Notes: a model not told the origin generated them from the letters alone. Shown: positions 18,549 to 28,553, counted from the first letter of the stretch. The stretch: DNA of 64,000 bases from SIAQ01 sp963767835 (GCA_963767835.1 CAVYFY010000015.1:124001-188000), one strand, 5' to 3'. Numbers and translations: made by a program.

Positions 18549-19532
18549 CTAATACAGGAACCGCATTTCAAACCGATAGGTGTCGCGATTCCAAAAATCG
18601 CCGGTGAGAGATCGACCGTAGCCGAGGTAGAAATCGACGCTTTGGCCGAAACCGAAGCGCACACCCGCATACGCATTGATGATGGTTTGGCCGTGGGCAT
18701 CCTCGACGATGTAGGAATCGGCTGAGGACGCGATCATGGTTTTGCCGCTCAGGACGGTCCAGCCGACGCCTTCGATGACGGGGACGAACCAGAATCCCTG
18801 GCTTCGGGCGCCGTAGGACAGGCCGACGCCATAGCGGATCATGTCGCCGGCAAAGTCGTTGCCGCCGAGCGCGGTCCAGTAGCGGAATTCGCCTTCGAGA
18901 TGCCAGGTGGGGCTGATTTGATACGCCGCCAACAGGCCGGGTTCGATGCTCCAATGCCCGGTGCCGAGCGCTGGGCTGCTCGCGGTCGGCTGGTAGAGGC
19001 GCACGAGAACGGTTGCGATGAAGCTGTCGGAGGTCCAGGTGCACAGCTTGAGGCCGTAACACATATCTCCCACGCCCGACTCGTTGCCGTTGACTTCGGG
19101 ATTGGTCCAGCGATAGGGGGCCTCCATGAAGATGGAGAGCCAGGGGGTAAAGGCAAACTCGGCGGAGCTGGTCAATTGCAGCGTATCGACGCGTGTCTCA
19201 GGGAGCGGCAGTTTGCCGAAGAGATAATTGGCCCTCATCGGCTGGCGATTGTCGTAGTCCCCCTCGAAGCGTAGGCCGAAGATGTTGCGAGGCAACGCGC
19301 TGTCGATAAAGCTGACGAAAGAATCGTTGACGCCAAGGGGCGGATCGGCGGCGGTTTGGGGGGAACTGCCGCCGGCGCCCGCGATTGAGCCCGGCTGAGT
19401 GCCCATGATGGAACCCATCGACGGCATCTGGCCGACGTTCATCGTTTGTTGGGCTTCGGTTCGTAGAGGCACACCTAGCCCGGCGAGGGTCGCCAGCGCG
19501 ATCAACATCACGAACCGGAATCGCCGGGGCAT
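18549..19532 (-). CDS. Outer-membrane beta-barrel-like protein
   Basis: 327 residues with a signal peptide (RFVMLIALATLAGLGVPL, cleavage near TEAQ). A Gly/Ser-rich spacer is followed by alternating hydrophobic strands with aromatic girdles (SAEFAFTPWLSIFMEAPYRW, GVRFGFGQSVDFYLGYGRSL) and a C-terminal FEMRFLY, the aromatic ending expected of beta-barrel substrates of the BAM complex. The pattern resembles transporter/MetA-pathway-like barrels used as generic porins. No substrate can be assigned. It converges with the small membrane protein gene. Confidence 0.7.
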   Translation of the reverse strand: MPRRFRFVMLIALATLAGLGVPLRTEAQQTMNVGQMPSMGSIMGTQPGSIAGAGGSSPQTAADPPLGVNDSFVSFIDSALPRNIFGLRFEGDYDNRQPMRANYLFGKLPLPETRVDTLQLTSSAEFAFTPWLSIFMEAPYRWTNPEVNGNESGVGDMCYGLKLCTWTSDSFIATVLVRLYQPTASSPALGTGHWSIEPGLLAAYQISPTWHLEGEFRYWTALGGNDFAGDMIRYGVGLSYGARSQGFWFVPVIEGVGWTVLSGKTMIASSADSYIVEDAHGQTIINAYAGVRFGFGQSVDFYLGYGRSLTGDFWNRDTYRFEMRFLY

Positions 19533-19621
19533 ATCCGCTGTTCTCGCAGTGCGCGTTTCTTTCCATTAAGGGGCAGCACCATAGGAACCCGCGCGGGTTT
19601 GTGCAAGAGCAACCAGGGCAC

Positions 19622-19765
19622 GTGAAAATCCGAGTTCCGAATTTCGAAATCCGAAACAAATCCGAAGGCCAATGAAGACAAGCCTGCTGGCGGGTTTTTT
19701 CAGTTTCGAGTTTCGAGCTTCGGATTTGACTCGGATTTCGAGATTGGGATTTCGCATATTTCGTT
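19622..19765. repeat. Degenerate TTTCGA/TCCGAA repeat tract
   Basis: An AT-richer stretch upstream of prs repeats variants of tttcgagtttcgagc and its complement (cgagttccgaatttcgaaat on the left, ttcgagtttcgagcttcgga on the right), so the two halves are imperfect inverted copies. It holds no gene. It may be a decayed palindromic element or part of the prs leader. Confidence 0.55.
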
Positions 19766-19884
19766 AGTTCATATTTTCTCCCCACGTTCCCCAAGGTTCC
19801 TCGGCCCGTGTCTTGACGTATGCTCTTCAAACCTTAATAATTCACTTCCACCATCTTCGCCGGGTTTGGACAAAGCGGGCAGCC

Positions 19885-20841
19885 ATGATCAACAACTTCG
19901 GCCTCAAGGTTTTCAGCGGTCGGGCCAACCTGCCGCTGGCGGAGAAGATTGCGCAAATTCTGGGCGACCCGCTGGGCAAGGCCGAGCTCAAGAACTTTCC
20001 CGACGGCGAATTCTGGGTGCGCGTCGATGAGGACATTCGTGGCCGGGACGTGTTCGTGGTGCAATCGACGTGCCATCCGGTCAACGACAGCATCATGGAA
20101 CTGCTCGTAATGCTCGACGCCCTGAAGCGAGCCAGCGCCGCCCGCATCACGGTAGTGCTTCCTTATTACGGCTATGCCCGGCAGGATCGCAAGGCGGAAG
20201 GGCGGGTGCCGATCACGGCGAAGCTGGTGGCGGACCTGATCACCTCCGCCGGCGCTCACCGCGTGCTGACGCTCGATCTGCACGCGGCCCAAATTCAGGG
20301 TTTCTTCGACATCCCGGTCGATCATCTGTATGCGAGTCCCGTGATCATGAACGCGGTCCATCGGCTCCATTGCGATCCGCGCGAGTTCGTCGTCTTGAGC
20401 CCTGATGAAGGGAGCGTCAAGCGGGTGCTGCGCTATCAGAAGAAGCTGAACGTCAATATGGCCATCGTCGATAAGCGCCGCATCAGCGACACGCAAATCG
20501 AGAACGCCAACCTTATCGGCGCTTCACTGGAGGGAAAGGTCGCGCTGATCTTTGACGACATGATTTCAACCGCCGGCACCGTCGCCAGCGCCGCCCGTAC
20601 GGCTCGCACCGTCGGCAAAGCCAAGGCGGTCTACATATTCTCCACCCACGGCGTCCTATGCGGCGACGCCATCAAGAACCTGCGCGAGGCCCCGGTCGAA
20701 AAGGTCGTCATCACCGACACCATCCCGCTCGCACCGGAAAAGCATCTTCCTAAGATCGAGGTGGTCACCGTGGCCGATTTGCTGGCCGACGCGATCAAGC
20801 GCATTCACTTTAACCAATCGGTGAGCGAATTGTTCGTATGA
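19885..20841 (+). CDS. prs: Ribose-phosphate pyrophosphokinase
   Basis: 318 residues, the usual PRPP synthetase length. The ATG at 19885 (MINNFGLKVFSGRANLPLAE) fits the family better than upstream starts. Diagnostic segments are FPDGEFWVRVDEDIRG, VVLPYYGYARQDRKAEGRVP (ATP-binding flexible loop), LTLDLHAAQIQGFFDIPVDH (cation-binding) and IFDDMISTAGTVASAA (the PRPP loop). The enzyme makes PRPP from ribose 5-phosphate and ATP for nucleotide, His and Trp synthesis. Intact, unlike several neighbours. Confidence 0.96.
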   Translation: MINNFGLKVFSGRANLPLAEKIAQILGDPLGKAELKNFPDGEFWVRVDEDIRGRDVFVVQSTCHPVNDSIMELLVMLDALKRASAARITVVLPYYGYARQDRKAEGRVPITAKLVADLITSAGAHRVLTLDLHAAQIQGFFDIPVDHLYASPVIMNAVHRLHCDPREFVVLSPDEGSVKRVLRYQKKLNVNMAIVDKRRISDTQIENANLIGASLEGKVALIFDDMISTAGTVASAARTARTVGKAKAVYIFSTHGVLCGDAIKNLREAPVEKVVITDTIPLAPEKHLPKIEVVTVADLLADAIKRIHFNQSVSELFV

Positions 20842-20853
20842 CGGAGAATCTCC

Positions 20854-21662
20854 ATGTTGCGCAATCCCTGGTTCGTGTTCGTTTTCGTGCGGATCGCGAC
20901 ATTTGCCGGCTTAAATGGGCAAGAGCCGAAGCAAGCAGCTGAGCAAAAAGTCACCGAGATTCCCGCCGAGGTCGTCAAGAAATTCAAGCTCGACACCGAG
21001 TTTTACAAGAAGCACATCGATTACAAGGGATTTTCGATTCTCAGCTCGGCCAAGGTTTCCGATGCCGGCTTGCTCGAAGCCCGCTATCTGATCGACAAGC
21101 TTTTGGGCGAGCGGGAAGACATCCTCAAGGCGATGATCAAGTCGGGTTGCCGATTCATGGTGATGGCGCCGACCGAGATGACGACCGACGTGCCCGAGCA
21201 GCGCCATATGAAGAACGATCCCAAAACCAACTGGGATACGCGCGCTCGAGGGCTCGGGGGCAAGCTCTCCTCGTGCGGCGAAGAGAACCTGCTCAACCTC
21301 AAAGGCGACCGTTATCGGCAAGAGAATATTTTGATCCACGAATTCAACCACGCGATCCATCAGCACGGATTGCGCACGGTCGATCCCACCTTCAATGCCC
21401 GGCTGAAAAAGGCCTACGACAAGGCAAAAGCCGCCGGTCTGTGGAAAGACACCTACGTCATCGAAAACCACAGCGAATATTGGGCCGAAGGGCGCAGGCC
21501 TATTTCGATTGCATGCGGCCGCAATTCGGCGCCAACACGCGCGAGAAGCTTCAGAAATACGATCCGGAGCTGTTCGCTCTCGTCGATGAGGTCTTCAAGC
21601 AATCGAAATTCCGATACGTCCGCTACGACCAGCGCCGGAAGAGGGAAGAGAAGAAGGATTGA
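20854..21662 (+). CDS. Putative exported zinc metallopeptidase (frameshifted)
   Basis: The frame starts at 20854 with a short hydrophobic leader and breaks at about 21490, where SEYWAEG must pass to QAYFDCMRPQFGANTREKLQ; restoring one G in the GGG run rejoins them and the protein ends at 21662 (about 268 residues). QENILIHEFNHAIHQHGLRT is a zinc-binding HExxH variant, with ENHSEYWAEG downstream supplying a likely third ligand (Glu). I recall similar secreted proteins (MAPTEMTTDVPE...) in bacteria and fungi without known function. It starts 12 bases after prs, so cotranscription is possible. Confidence 0.7.
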
Positions 21663-21669
21663 ATTAAAA

Positions 21670-21695
21670 AAAGCCCACGCTTGTGCGTGGGCTTT
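21670..21695 (-). terminator. Rho-independent terminator of csrA
   Basis: aaagcccacgc and gcgtgggcttt form an 11-bp stem around a ttgt loop. Read on the minus strand, the stem is followed by a run of T (the aaaaaa at 21666-21671), so it ends csrA transcription. It may also act, less well, for the metallopeptidase gene on the plus strand. Confidence 0.9.
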
Positions 21696-21737
21696 GATGG
21701 CGTGGTTTGTGTGCGGAAGAAACGATCTTCGGCAGCG

Positions 21738-21941
21738 CTAACCTTTCGCGGCGAGAGTGGGCTTGTCCGCGGGGGGCGGGGCGTCTTTGGATTCGCCCAG
21801 AAGCTCCTGACGGAAGATCGGCACATCGCGCGGGGCTTCAATCCCCAGGCGAATTTTGCCGCGATCGATATCGACGACGGTGATGCAGATATTGTCGTTG
21901 ATGTAGATCTTTTCACCCAATTTTCGGCTGAGTACCAACAT
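21738..21941 (-). CDS. csrA: Carbon storage regulator CsrA
   Basis: 67 residues. The ATG at 21941 is preceded by AAGGAGGG; a frame open to 21968 is not needed. MLVLSRKLGEKIYINDNICI and GKIRLGIEAPRDVPIFRQEL are the CsrA core, with the RNA-binding Arg and the conserved RLGIEAP. CsrA is a dimeric RNA-binding protein that blocks translation at GGA-containing leaders, commonly controlling carbon storage and motility. The tail (ESKDAPPPADKPTLAAKG) is longer and Pro-rich. Confidence 0.96.
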   Translation of the reverse strand: MLVLSRKLGEKIYINDNICITVVDIDRGKIRLGIEAPRDVPIFRQELLGESKDAPPPADKPTLAAKG

Positions 21942-22366
21942 TTCGCTACCCTCCTTCGAGCGAGGCACTGGTTCCGCATGTATTGTAGCCTATGATTGCC
22001 AATACATACGGTCCGGGGAAGAATCTTTTCTGCTCAATTGCGTTTTCGGCAAAGAGCAATTCCGATACCACTTGCGTGACTGGACTGATCCCTCGAATGT
22101 GCATGCGTCTGAACCCATTAGAATTCATAACGTTCCGATCTTGAGAAAAAACCGGTCTTGTGTTGAAATCCGCGCGAAGATTTAGCGGCCTGAGGGCGAA
22201 ATGCAACGTTTCCGCCACGATTTTCTTGGCGGTGGGACACTTGGAGGCCTTTTTTACGTCAGATTTTGCTACAACAGTGTTCAAAAAAAGAACGCCGCCG
22301 CTGGGATTAAGTAAATTCCCAGACTTCCGCCCTTTACCCCGCTTCGCGTTTTGAAGGGATTCGCGC
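21942..22366. other. AT-richer intergenic region, csrA and uvrC-like promoters
   Basis: About 425 bases between divergent csrA and the UvrC-like gene, less GC-rich than the flanks. No gene or RNA is recognised. It presumably holds the csrA promoter and the leader of the plus-strand gene, whose start is preceded by TGAAGGGA. Confidence 0.5.
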
Positions 22367-23530
22367 ATGTCCCATCTGTTCCGCGACGGCAAGTTCCACG
22401 ACCTCGGTCCCTGTGCCTCGGTCCCAGCCGCAATCGAACGCCGATGCGCCCGTGTCGAGGGAATCAAGGCCGCCGCCTTGCGCGGCCAGGTGCGGCTACT
22501 CGCTCCCAATCGGCCCGGCATTTACGGCATGCTCGACGCTGACGAGCAGCTGATCTACGTCGGCAAGGCGAAAAACCTGCGTGTCCGCCTGCAAAGCTAC
22601 TTTCGCCGCAAGGGTCGGCCACCCAGAGCCGGGCGGATCATCGCGCAGGCCCGCAGCATCATCTGGGAAGTCCTGCCGAGCGAATTCGCCAGCCTGTTGC
22701 GCGAGTTGGAATTGATCCGGCGCTGGCGGCCACGCTGGAATGTGCAGGGCCAACCGCTGCGGCGGCGGTTAGCGTTTCTCTGTCTGGGGCGGGCGCCGGC
22801 GGCGTATCTATTCCTGTCGCGCACCATCTCGACGCGCGTCCAGACCGCCTTTGGGCCGATTACGCACGGCGAGCTGGCCATCGACGCCGTGCGCCGCCTC
22901 AACGATTTCTTCCAGCTGCGCGACTGCCCACAGCCGCAGGAGATGATTTTTCCCGATCAGCGCGAGCTATTCCCCGGCATCCGCGATCCAGGCTGTCTGC
23001 GCATGGAGATCGGCAGCTGCCTGGGGCCCTGCACCGGAACGTGCACACGCCGAGATTATCAGGCCCAGGTCCGCAAAGCCCGTGATTTTCTCGCCGGCAA
23101 GGATTTGACGCCCCTAGCGCAGCTGCAAGCCCAGATGCAGGCCGCGGCGGAGGTCCGTCAGTTCGAGCGTGCCGCCGCCCTGCGCGATCGCCTCGCCGTC
23201 TTGCAATGGCTGGCCGACCGCCTTGGGCGCTTGCGGACGGCCCAGCAGGACATGTCGTTCATCTATCCGATCACCGGATGGGATGGCTCGACGACCTGGC
23301 ACCTGATCCACGGCGCCCGCGCGGTTGCCTCGGTGGAGAAGCCACGCGATGCAGCGACCCGTAAGATCGCTGCCGAGCAGATCGACGCCATCTACCGCAA
23401 TCGCGCCGGGCTGCTTGATACCTACGAGCACGCCGACAGCATGATGGTGGTGATGCAGTGGTTTCGCAAGCATCCGGGCGAGCGCGCGAAGTGCTTTGGA
23501 TTTGGCCAGTGGAGCGCCGCCGCTCAATAG
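22367..23530 (+). CDS. GIY-YIG nuclease, truncated UvrC-like protein
   Basis: 387 residues. The GIY-YIG domain is at about 50-130 (NRPGIYGMLDADEQLIYVGK...LRVRLQSYF...EFASLLRELELIRRWRPRWN). A Cys-rich segment with DPGCLRMEIGSCLGPCTGTC follows, as in UvrC, then a UVR motif (FERAAALRDRLAVLQWLADR). The RNase H-like C-terminal half of UvrC, which makes the 5' incision, is absent; full UvrC is about 600 residues. The protein may make only the 3' incision, as Cho does, or be a paralogue. I cannot see whether a complete uvrC exists elsewhere. Confidence 0.88.
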   Translation: MSHLFRDGKFHDLGPCASVPAAIERRCARVEGIKAAALRGQVRLLAPNRPGIYGMLDADEQLIYVGKAKNLRVRLQSYFRRKGRPPRAGRIIAQARSIIWEVLPSEFASLLRELELIRRWRPRWNVQGQPLRRRLAFLCLGRAPAAYLFLSRTISTRVQTAFGPITHGELAIDAVRRLNDFFQLRDCPQPQEMIFPDQRELFPGIRDPGCLRMEIGSCLGPCTGTCTRRDYQAQVRKARDFLAGKDLTPLAQLQAQMQAAAEVRQFERAAALRDRLAVLQWLADRLGRLRTAQQDMSFIYPITGWDGSTTWHLIHGARAVASVEKPRDAATRKIAAEQIDAIYRNRAGLLDTYEHADSMMVVMQWFRKHPGERAKCFGFGQWSAAAQ

Positions 23531-24570
23531 CGAACGCCGGCGCGGAGGGCGGCGCCGTAGAAGCCGAAATTGCTGTGCGAAGCGGAGTTCGTGCCGAGGG
23601 CGTCGAGATTGCTGGCGTTGCCTGCGCCCCACCAAACCTGGCCGGTGAAGCCCGCCTGCACGAACGCCTTGGCCCGGCCCAGATTTCGCTGATACTCGAC
23701 GCCCAGCTCCATTTCGCCGACCGGCAAGACCTCCGTGCAGTTATGCGTGTACCCCTGCACAACGCCGGCACTGGCCGCGTTATAATTCTCGTCCGTGTCG
23801 CCGAACAGGATCGCGCCGTAGACCTGTCCGTAAAGCGCGAAGCCCGATTCCCCCAGGCGGCGCTTGGTCTCGAATGAGACGCAAGGTCCGGCGCCGTTGA
23901 AGTCGTGGCTCGAAGCCAACCCGGTCTGCGTGGCCGGATTGACGATGGCGGCCTGATAATCCTGATTTATGTTGCTGTAGCGCACGCCGAAGCCAACAAG
24001 GTGGGTCCAGAAGGCGGTTTCCCAAGTGCGGGTTCCCTGCAGATCAAAGACGTTGACGCGAAGATGGCTTGAGGCAAACGCAGTTCCGGCAATCGGTGTT
24101 TGGCCCAATGGCAGGAATGAGATGCCGCGAATCGTTTCACCCGGTGCGCTCACATAGCTTTCCGAGGCGTTACTGTCAAACTCGAACCAGCGGCCACGCA
24201 CGCCCCAACCGCGCTCGCTGGTGTAACCGAGCCAAATATTGGGGGAGGCGTCGAAGCGCTGGCTAAAATCGACCTGGCGCGTGAGATTGCCGCCGCCGCC
24301 CGCAACAGTGAATGCAGGATTGCTTTCGAAGACCGGCTGCAGGAAAAGGATGCCGCCGCTGACCGACCATTCACCGTAATGCTCGTGCGTGGTGTTCGGC
24401 GCCTTCACCGCAACGTCAAAAACTTCCGGCGGCGGCAGCACGGCGTAATTGCTCGGACCGGCGACGTCGCCACCCGACTCGATCGGCGGACCCAGCGCTT
24501 GGCTCCGCGCGCTCAACGGCAGCAAACCGAGCGCCAACGCCGACAGCAAAACCAATCCGCCGTTTCTCAT
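23524..24570 (-). CDS. Lpg1974-like outer-membrane pore protein
   Basis: 348 residues from an ATG at 24570 that opens a signal peptide (MRNGGLVLLSALALGLLPLS, cleavage near ARSQ). The mature chain alternates amphipathic beta-strands, with FDASPNIWLGYTSERGWGVR, NVFDLQGTRTWETAFWTHLV and LPVGEMELGVEYQRNLGRAK typical of the Lpg1974/MOMP-like family widespread in Planctomycetes, ending in RAGVRY. It probably forms an outer-membrane channel. Its 3' end overlaps that of the UvrC-like gene by 7 bases. Confidence 0.85.
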   Translation of the reverse strand: MRNGGLVLLSALALGLLPLSARSQALGPPIESGGDVAGPSNYAVLPPPEVFDVAVKAPNTTHEHYGEWSVSGGILFLQPVFESNPAFTVAGGGGNLTRQVDFSQRFDASPNIWLGYTSERGWGVRGRWFEFDSNASESYVSAPGETIRGISFLPLGQTPIAGTAFASSHLRVNVFDLQGTRTWETAFWTHLVGFGVRYSNINQDYQAAIVNPATQTGLASSHDFNGAGPCVSFETKRRLGESGFALYGQVYGAILFGDTDENYNAASAGVVQGYTHNCTEVLPVGEMELGVEYQRNLGRAKAFVQAGFTGQVWWGAGNASNLDALGTNSASHSNFGFYGAALRAGVRY

Positions 24571-24915
24571 GGAGTTTCCTTTTCCCGCAGGACCAGTCGT
24601 TTCGGCTTTATCGGCAATTCCGAACCGAACCGGCGCTCCATTCGCAGCCCCAATATCAGACTTTTTTTGCAAAACCCGCATATGCGGAAAATATTGCCCA
24701 ATTTGCGCCACCGTGAATCAGCCGGCTCGGGCCGAAATATCTGGGTAAGACGTTCCGAAACCGCACAGAACTGGCGTGATCCCGCCCATTCAGCTTGACC
24801 GCGCCGGGCAAAAAAGCTTGCCGACCCTTCAGCGTCTCGTCACGCGGTCCGACATGCCACATATGGCATCAGCTTTGCATTGGCTTTGCTGTAACGTGGC
24901 GACGAGGGGTGAATC

Positions 24916-26240
24916 ATGGCCGCCGTGCAAGAAGTTGTGATTCCAGTTGGAGACCGACAGAGGCGTGGCCTGTTGACGGTTCCGCAAGCAGCCCGCGGCA
25001 TCGTGCTATTTGCCCATGGTAGCGGCAGCGGCCGATGGAGCCCGCGCAACCAGGCCGTCGCCAAATATCTCCAAGAGGCCGATTTCGCAACGCTACTCAT
25101 GGATCTGCTCACCGACGACGAGGCGGAAGATCGCGCCAAGGTTTTCGATATCGATTTTCTCGCTACCCGCGTGCTGAGCGCGATCGACTGGGTCATTGCG
25201 CAGGGGGCAAGTCGCGGTCTACCGATCGGGTTGTTCGGCGCCAGCACCGGTTCGGCGGCAGCGTTACAAGCGGCCGCACGCAGATCCAATATCGTCCGGG
25301 CGGTTGTCTCCCGCGGTGGCCGCGTCGACCTCGCCCTGGATGCCCTCCCCTGCGTATCGGCCCCAACGCTCTTGATTGTTGACGAATGCGATGAAAAAGT
25401 GCTCGACCTGAATCGGCAGGCATTGCGCATGCTGGCTGGTCCGCCTGCGCGTTGCAAGTCGTCCCGAATGCAACGCATTTATTCCAAGAACTTGGCGCGC
25501 TCGATCAGGTCGCCCAGCTCGCCCGGAAATGGTTCGAGCGGCATCTTACCGCCGCTCGGCCGCTGCCCGCCGACCCACCGGCCGATTGCTTTGCCGATCG
25601 CGCCCATGCCGGGCGATGCCTGGCGGAGCGCCTGCAAGGACGGGCCTTTGTCGATCCGGCTGTGCTCGCGATTCCGCGCGGCGGCATTGTCGTGGGAGCG
25701 GAACTCGCCGAGGCGCTGCATGCTGATCTGGATGTCGTTCTGTCACGCAAGCTGCGCATGCCGGGCAATCCTGAATTCGCCCTGGGAGCGATTGGCGAAG
25801 GCGGCGAAGGCGTCCTGAATGTCGAGGAATCGACTATGCCGCCGCACTTGCGTGAATATCTCGATCATGAGTGCCAGCATCAGACCGAGGAAATCGCCCG
25901 CCGGCGCGAGTTGTTCCGACACGGCCGGCCGCCGATTCCTGTGACCGGGCGGTCGGTGATCGTCACCGATGACGGCATCGCCACCGGGGCAACTATGATC
26001 GCCGCTTTGCGGACCCTTCGATCTCAGCAATCTAGCGATATCACTGTCGCCGTGCCGGTCGCGGCTCCGGATCGCCTGGAACAGGTTCGCCGCGAATGCG
26101 ACGAGGTCATCTGCTTGATCGAGGCGCCCGATCTGCAATCGGTTGGCGAATACTACCGTGATTTTTCCCAGATTGAGGACGAGGAGGTGGTCGCCGTGCT
26201 GGCGCGATTTGCGAACAGAACACATGCCCGGAGAGAATGA
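24916..26240 (+). CDS. Hydrolase-phosphoribosyltransferase fusion (frameshifted)
   Basis: Frame one (24916 on) is a dienelactone-hydrolase-like alpha/beta hydrolase: GIVLFAHGSGSGRWSPRN, then IGLFGASTGSAAALQAAA (nucleophile Ser) and APTLLIVDECDEKVLDLN (acid Asp). Near 25455 one T seems lost from a TTT run; frame two continues LQVVPNATHLFQELGALDQV, holding the hydrolase His, then a type I phosphoribosyltransferase domain: VLAIPRGGIVVGAELAEAL, DVVLSRKLRMPGNPEFALGA and VIVTDDGIATGATMIAALRT (PRPP loop). About 440 residues in all. The two domains often occur together, more usually with the phosphoribosyltransferase first. The stress-protein gene follows. Confidence 0.82.
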
Positions 26241-26272
26241 GATCGAATAACATTTTTTGGAGGAATTCAACC

Positions 26273-26745
26273 ATGTTGCCGTTCAAAACCATATTGTTTG
26301 CGACGGATTTTTCGCCCGCATCGAAAGTGGCCTTCGAGGTGGCGGCCGCCTTGCGCGAGATTATCGGGCCAGGCTGATCGCGCTGCACGTCGTTGAGCCG
26401 GTGCGAATGGGCTTTAGCGAATTCAACGCTTACGTCGGGCCGGACGAGGACAAGGGGCGGGCCATGGAGATGCTGAAGGCGCTCAAATCGCCATCGCCAA
26501 CCGTGACCATCGAGCATCGGCTTCTGGAAGGGGAGGCCGCCACCGTGATTGCCGAGACCGCCGCGGAAACCGCTGCCGACCTGGTCGTCATGGGCACGCA
26601 CGGGCGCAGCGGCTTGACGCGGCTAATCATGGGAAGCGTCACCGAGGAAGTGTTGCGGGTAGCTCCGTGCCCGGTCCTGACAATCCGCGGCGCGGCCCCA
26701 GTGAAAGCCCTCGAAGCCTCGGTCAAGGAAGCCGCGGCCGTGTAG
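26273..26745 (+). CDS. Universal stress protein UspA family (frameshifted)
   Basis: The ATG at 26273 has GGAGG upstream and starts MLPFKTILFATDFSPASKVA, the family N-terminus. The frame ends early unless one G is restored near 26352, after which ARDYRARLIALHVVEP continues to VVMGTHGRSGLTRLIMGSVT and LRVAPCPVLTIR, the ATP-binding GxxGxxxxxxGS/T signature. About 157 residues. UspA proteins accumulate in stress and starvation. It starts 32 bases after the hydrolase-phosphoribosyltransferase gene, probably one operon. Confidence 0.88.
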
Positions 26746-26797
26746 GAATGCGGAGAGCGGGCAGTTGACGGCGGCCAGTTCGCCCCGCTGCCTGCTC

Positions 26798-27250
26798 TTA
26801 GAGGATCTTGTGCGGGGCCAGCAGCGTGAAAGGTTCATAGGGAATATTGCGTATTACCCAGTACGCGAGAAAGAGCCACATGAGGGCCTTGCTCCCCCAG
26901 CGAGGCCACCACGTCAATGCGGGCAGTCGCCGGCCGGTCCACATCTGATAGCCCATGCGGGCGAAGCCAATCAAGACGAATGGCAGCAAGACAACGAAAA
27001 GCGGATTCCATGCCAGTGCTTGCTCGAAGTCAAGGTGCAACAGTGCGTGGACGCAGCGCATCGCGCCGCAGCCGGGACAATGCCAGCCGGTGGTCCGATT
27101 GAAAAAGCAGCCGGGATAGAAAGTGTTCTCGGCGGGCGGGTAATGGTAGAGGATACTTGCCGTGAGCGGCGCCGCCACGGCCACGCAAAGGACGATCAGG
27201 ACGCGATAACCCCAGCGTGAAGACGGAGCGGGCATGGAAGTTTGAGCCAT
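26798..27250 (-). CDS. DUF2752 membrane protein
   Basis: 150 residues (ATG 27250; a TTG at 27271 is in frame). The DUF2752 signature is present: PGCFFNRTTGWHCPGCGAMR, followed by ALLHLDFEQALAWNPLFVVL and further membrane helices. The Cys-rich CPGCG loop is invariant in the family, whose function is unknown. It converges with uspA. Confidence 0.88.
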   Translation of the reverse strand: MAQTSMPAPSSRWGYRVLIVLCVAVAAPLTASILYHYPPAENTFYPGCFFNRTTGWHCPGCGAMRCVHALLHLDFEQALAWNPLFVVLLPFVLIGFARMGYQMWTGRRLPALTWWPRWGSKALMWLFLAYWVIRNIPYEPFTLLAPHKIL

Positions 27251-27285
27251 AGGAGCGTCGGCGGTATTCAAGGAAGGAGGCGTGT

Positions 27286-28549
27286 CTATGTTGTTTTCGC
27301 AGCCGGCTTGGTGACTGTCAAGAGGAAGGTTGGATTGAGGGCCTCGAAGCGCAGCGTTTCGAGTTGCTCAGTGCCGCGGGCGATGTTAACGAGCATTCCC
27401 TGCACCGGCGAGGCGATTTCCTTGAGGGCGGCGTAGACCGCGCTCAAACCCTCCAGCGAGGCGATGTTGACGACGAGCCGGCCGCCGGGCCGTAGCGCCA
27501 CGGAATGCCGCTTCGAGCAAACGTGCCGCCTCCTGGCGGATGCCACCGACAAAGACGGCATCGGGGCAGGGCAAGCCGGTGAAGACTGCGGGCGCCATGC
27601 CGTGAATCGCGGTCAGGTTCTTGACGCCGAAGGTCTGGGCGTTGGCGACGATCAGGTGGTAGTCCGCGACGTCGAGCTCGATGGCGTAGACGATGCCGCC
27701 GGTGGCAAGCTGGGCCGCCTCGATGGCGACGGCGCCCGAGCCGGCACCGATGTCCCAGACAACGCCGCCGGGCTGCACGTCGAGTTGCGCCAACGCCAGC
27801 GCCCGCACCTCGGCCTGCGTGATGAGCCCGCTATGGGGCCGGCTCTGGATGAAGACATCGTCGGGATTGCCGAAGCGCCGGAACTGGCGCGGCGTGCGCT
27901 GCTGATCGGGCCGGCCTGCCTTGCGCTTCAGAATCATCACGTTGAGGGCAGCGAAGTCCATGTCCTGAATTTCGTGCAGCTCGCCTTGCGTGACGCGCTC
28001 ATCGGGAGCGCCGAGGTTCTCGCACACGAAGGCCCGGAAGTAATCGAGCCCGCGTGCCAACAATTGCCGGGCGATCGCCGGCGGCCCTTCGTCCTCGCTG
28101 GTGAAAATGCCCACGGTGTCGGCCGTGCGGATGCGGTCGAGGGCGCTTTCGAGCGAATGGGTCGCCAGGTTGGTCAGGTATGCTTCTTCCCACGATTCCT
28201 TGATGCGAGCGAAGGCGAGCTGCATGGAGCTGACGTGCGGCCAAACCTCGAAGCGCTCGCTGCCGAGCTTGTCGCACAGGTAGCGGGCGACGCCGTAGAA
28301 GAGCGGATCGCCGGAGGCCAGGACGACCATCCGTTTCTTGCCGAGATGCGCTTCGAGCGTTTGCACGACTTCGGGAAGATTGGCGCCGATGGGAAGGCGC
28401 TGGGCGGTCAGCTCCGGGACAAGCGCGAGCGTGGCTTCGGCGCCGAGCACCAGTTCGGCTGTTTGCAAGAGCTCGCGCGGCTTGCCGGTGAGGCCGCCGA
28501 GCCCGTCGCTGCCGACGCCGATGATGTGGATTTTGGGTTCGACGGACAT
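27286..28549 (-). CDS. cobL: Precorrin-6Y C5,15-methyltransferase, CbiE-CbiT fusion (frameshifted)
   Basis: The ATG at 28549 starts MSVEPKIHIIGVGSDGLGGL, a CbiE-type SAM methyltransferase opening; VVLASGDPLFYGVARYL and HVSSMQLAFARI follow. The second domain (residues ~220 on) is CbiT: GLITQAEVRALALAQLDVQP, VVWDIGAGSGAVAIEAAQL. Near 27500-27506 one base is missing and the chain continues ALRPGGRLVVNIASLEGLSA in the frame ending at 27286. About 420 residues, as for CobL. It methylates precorrin-6B at C5 and C15 with decarboxylation in cobalamin synthesis. No other cob or cbi gene is in the window. Confidence 0.9.
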
Positions 28550-28553
28550 ACAT

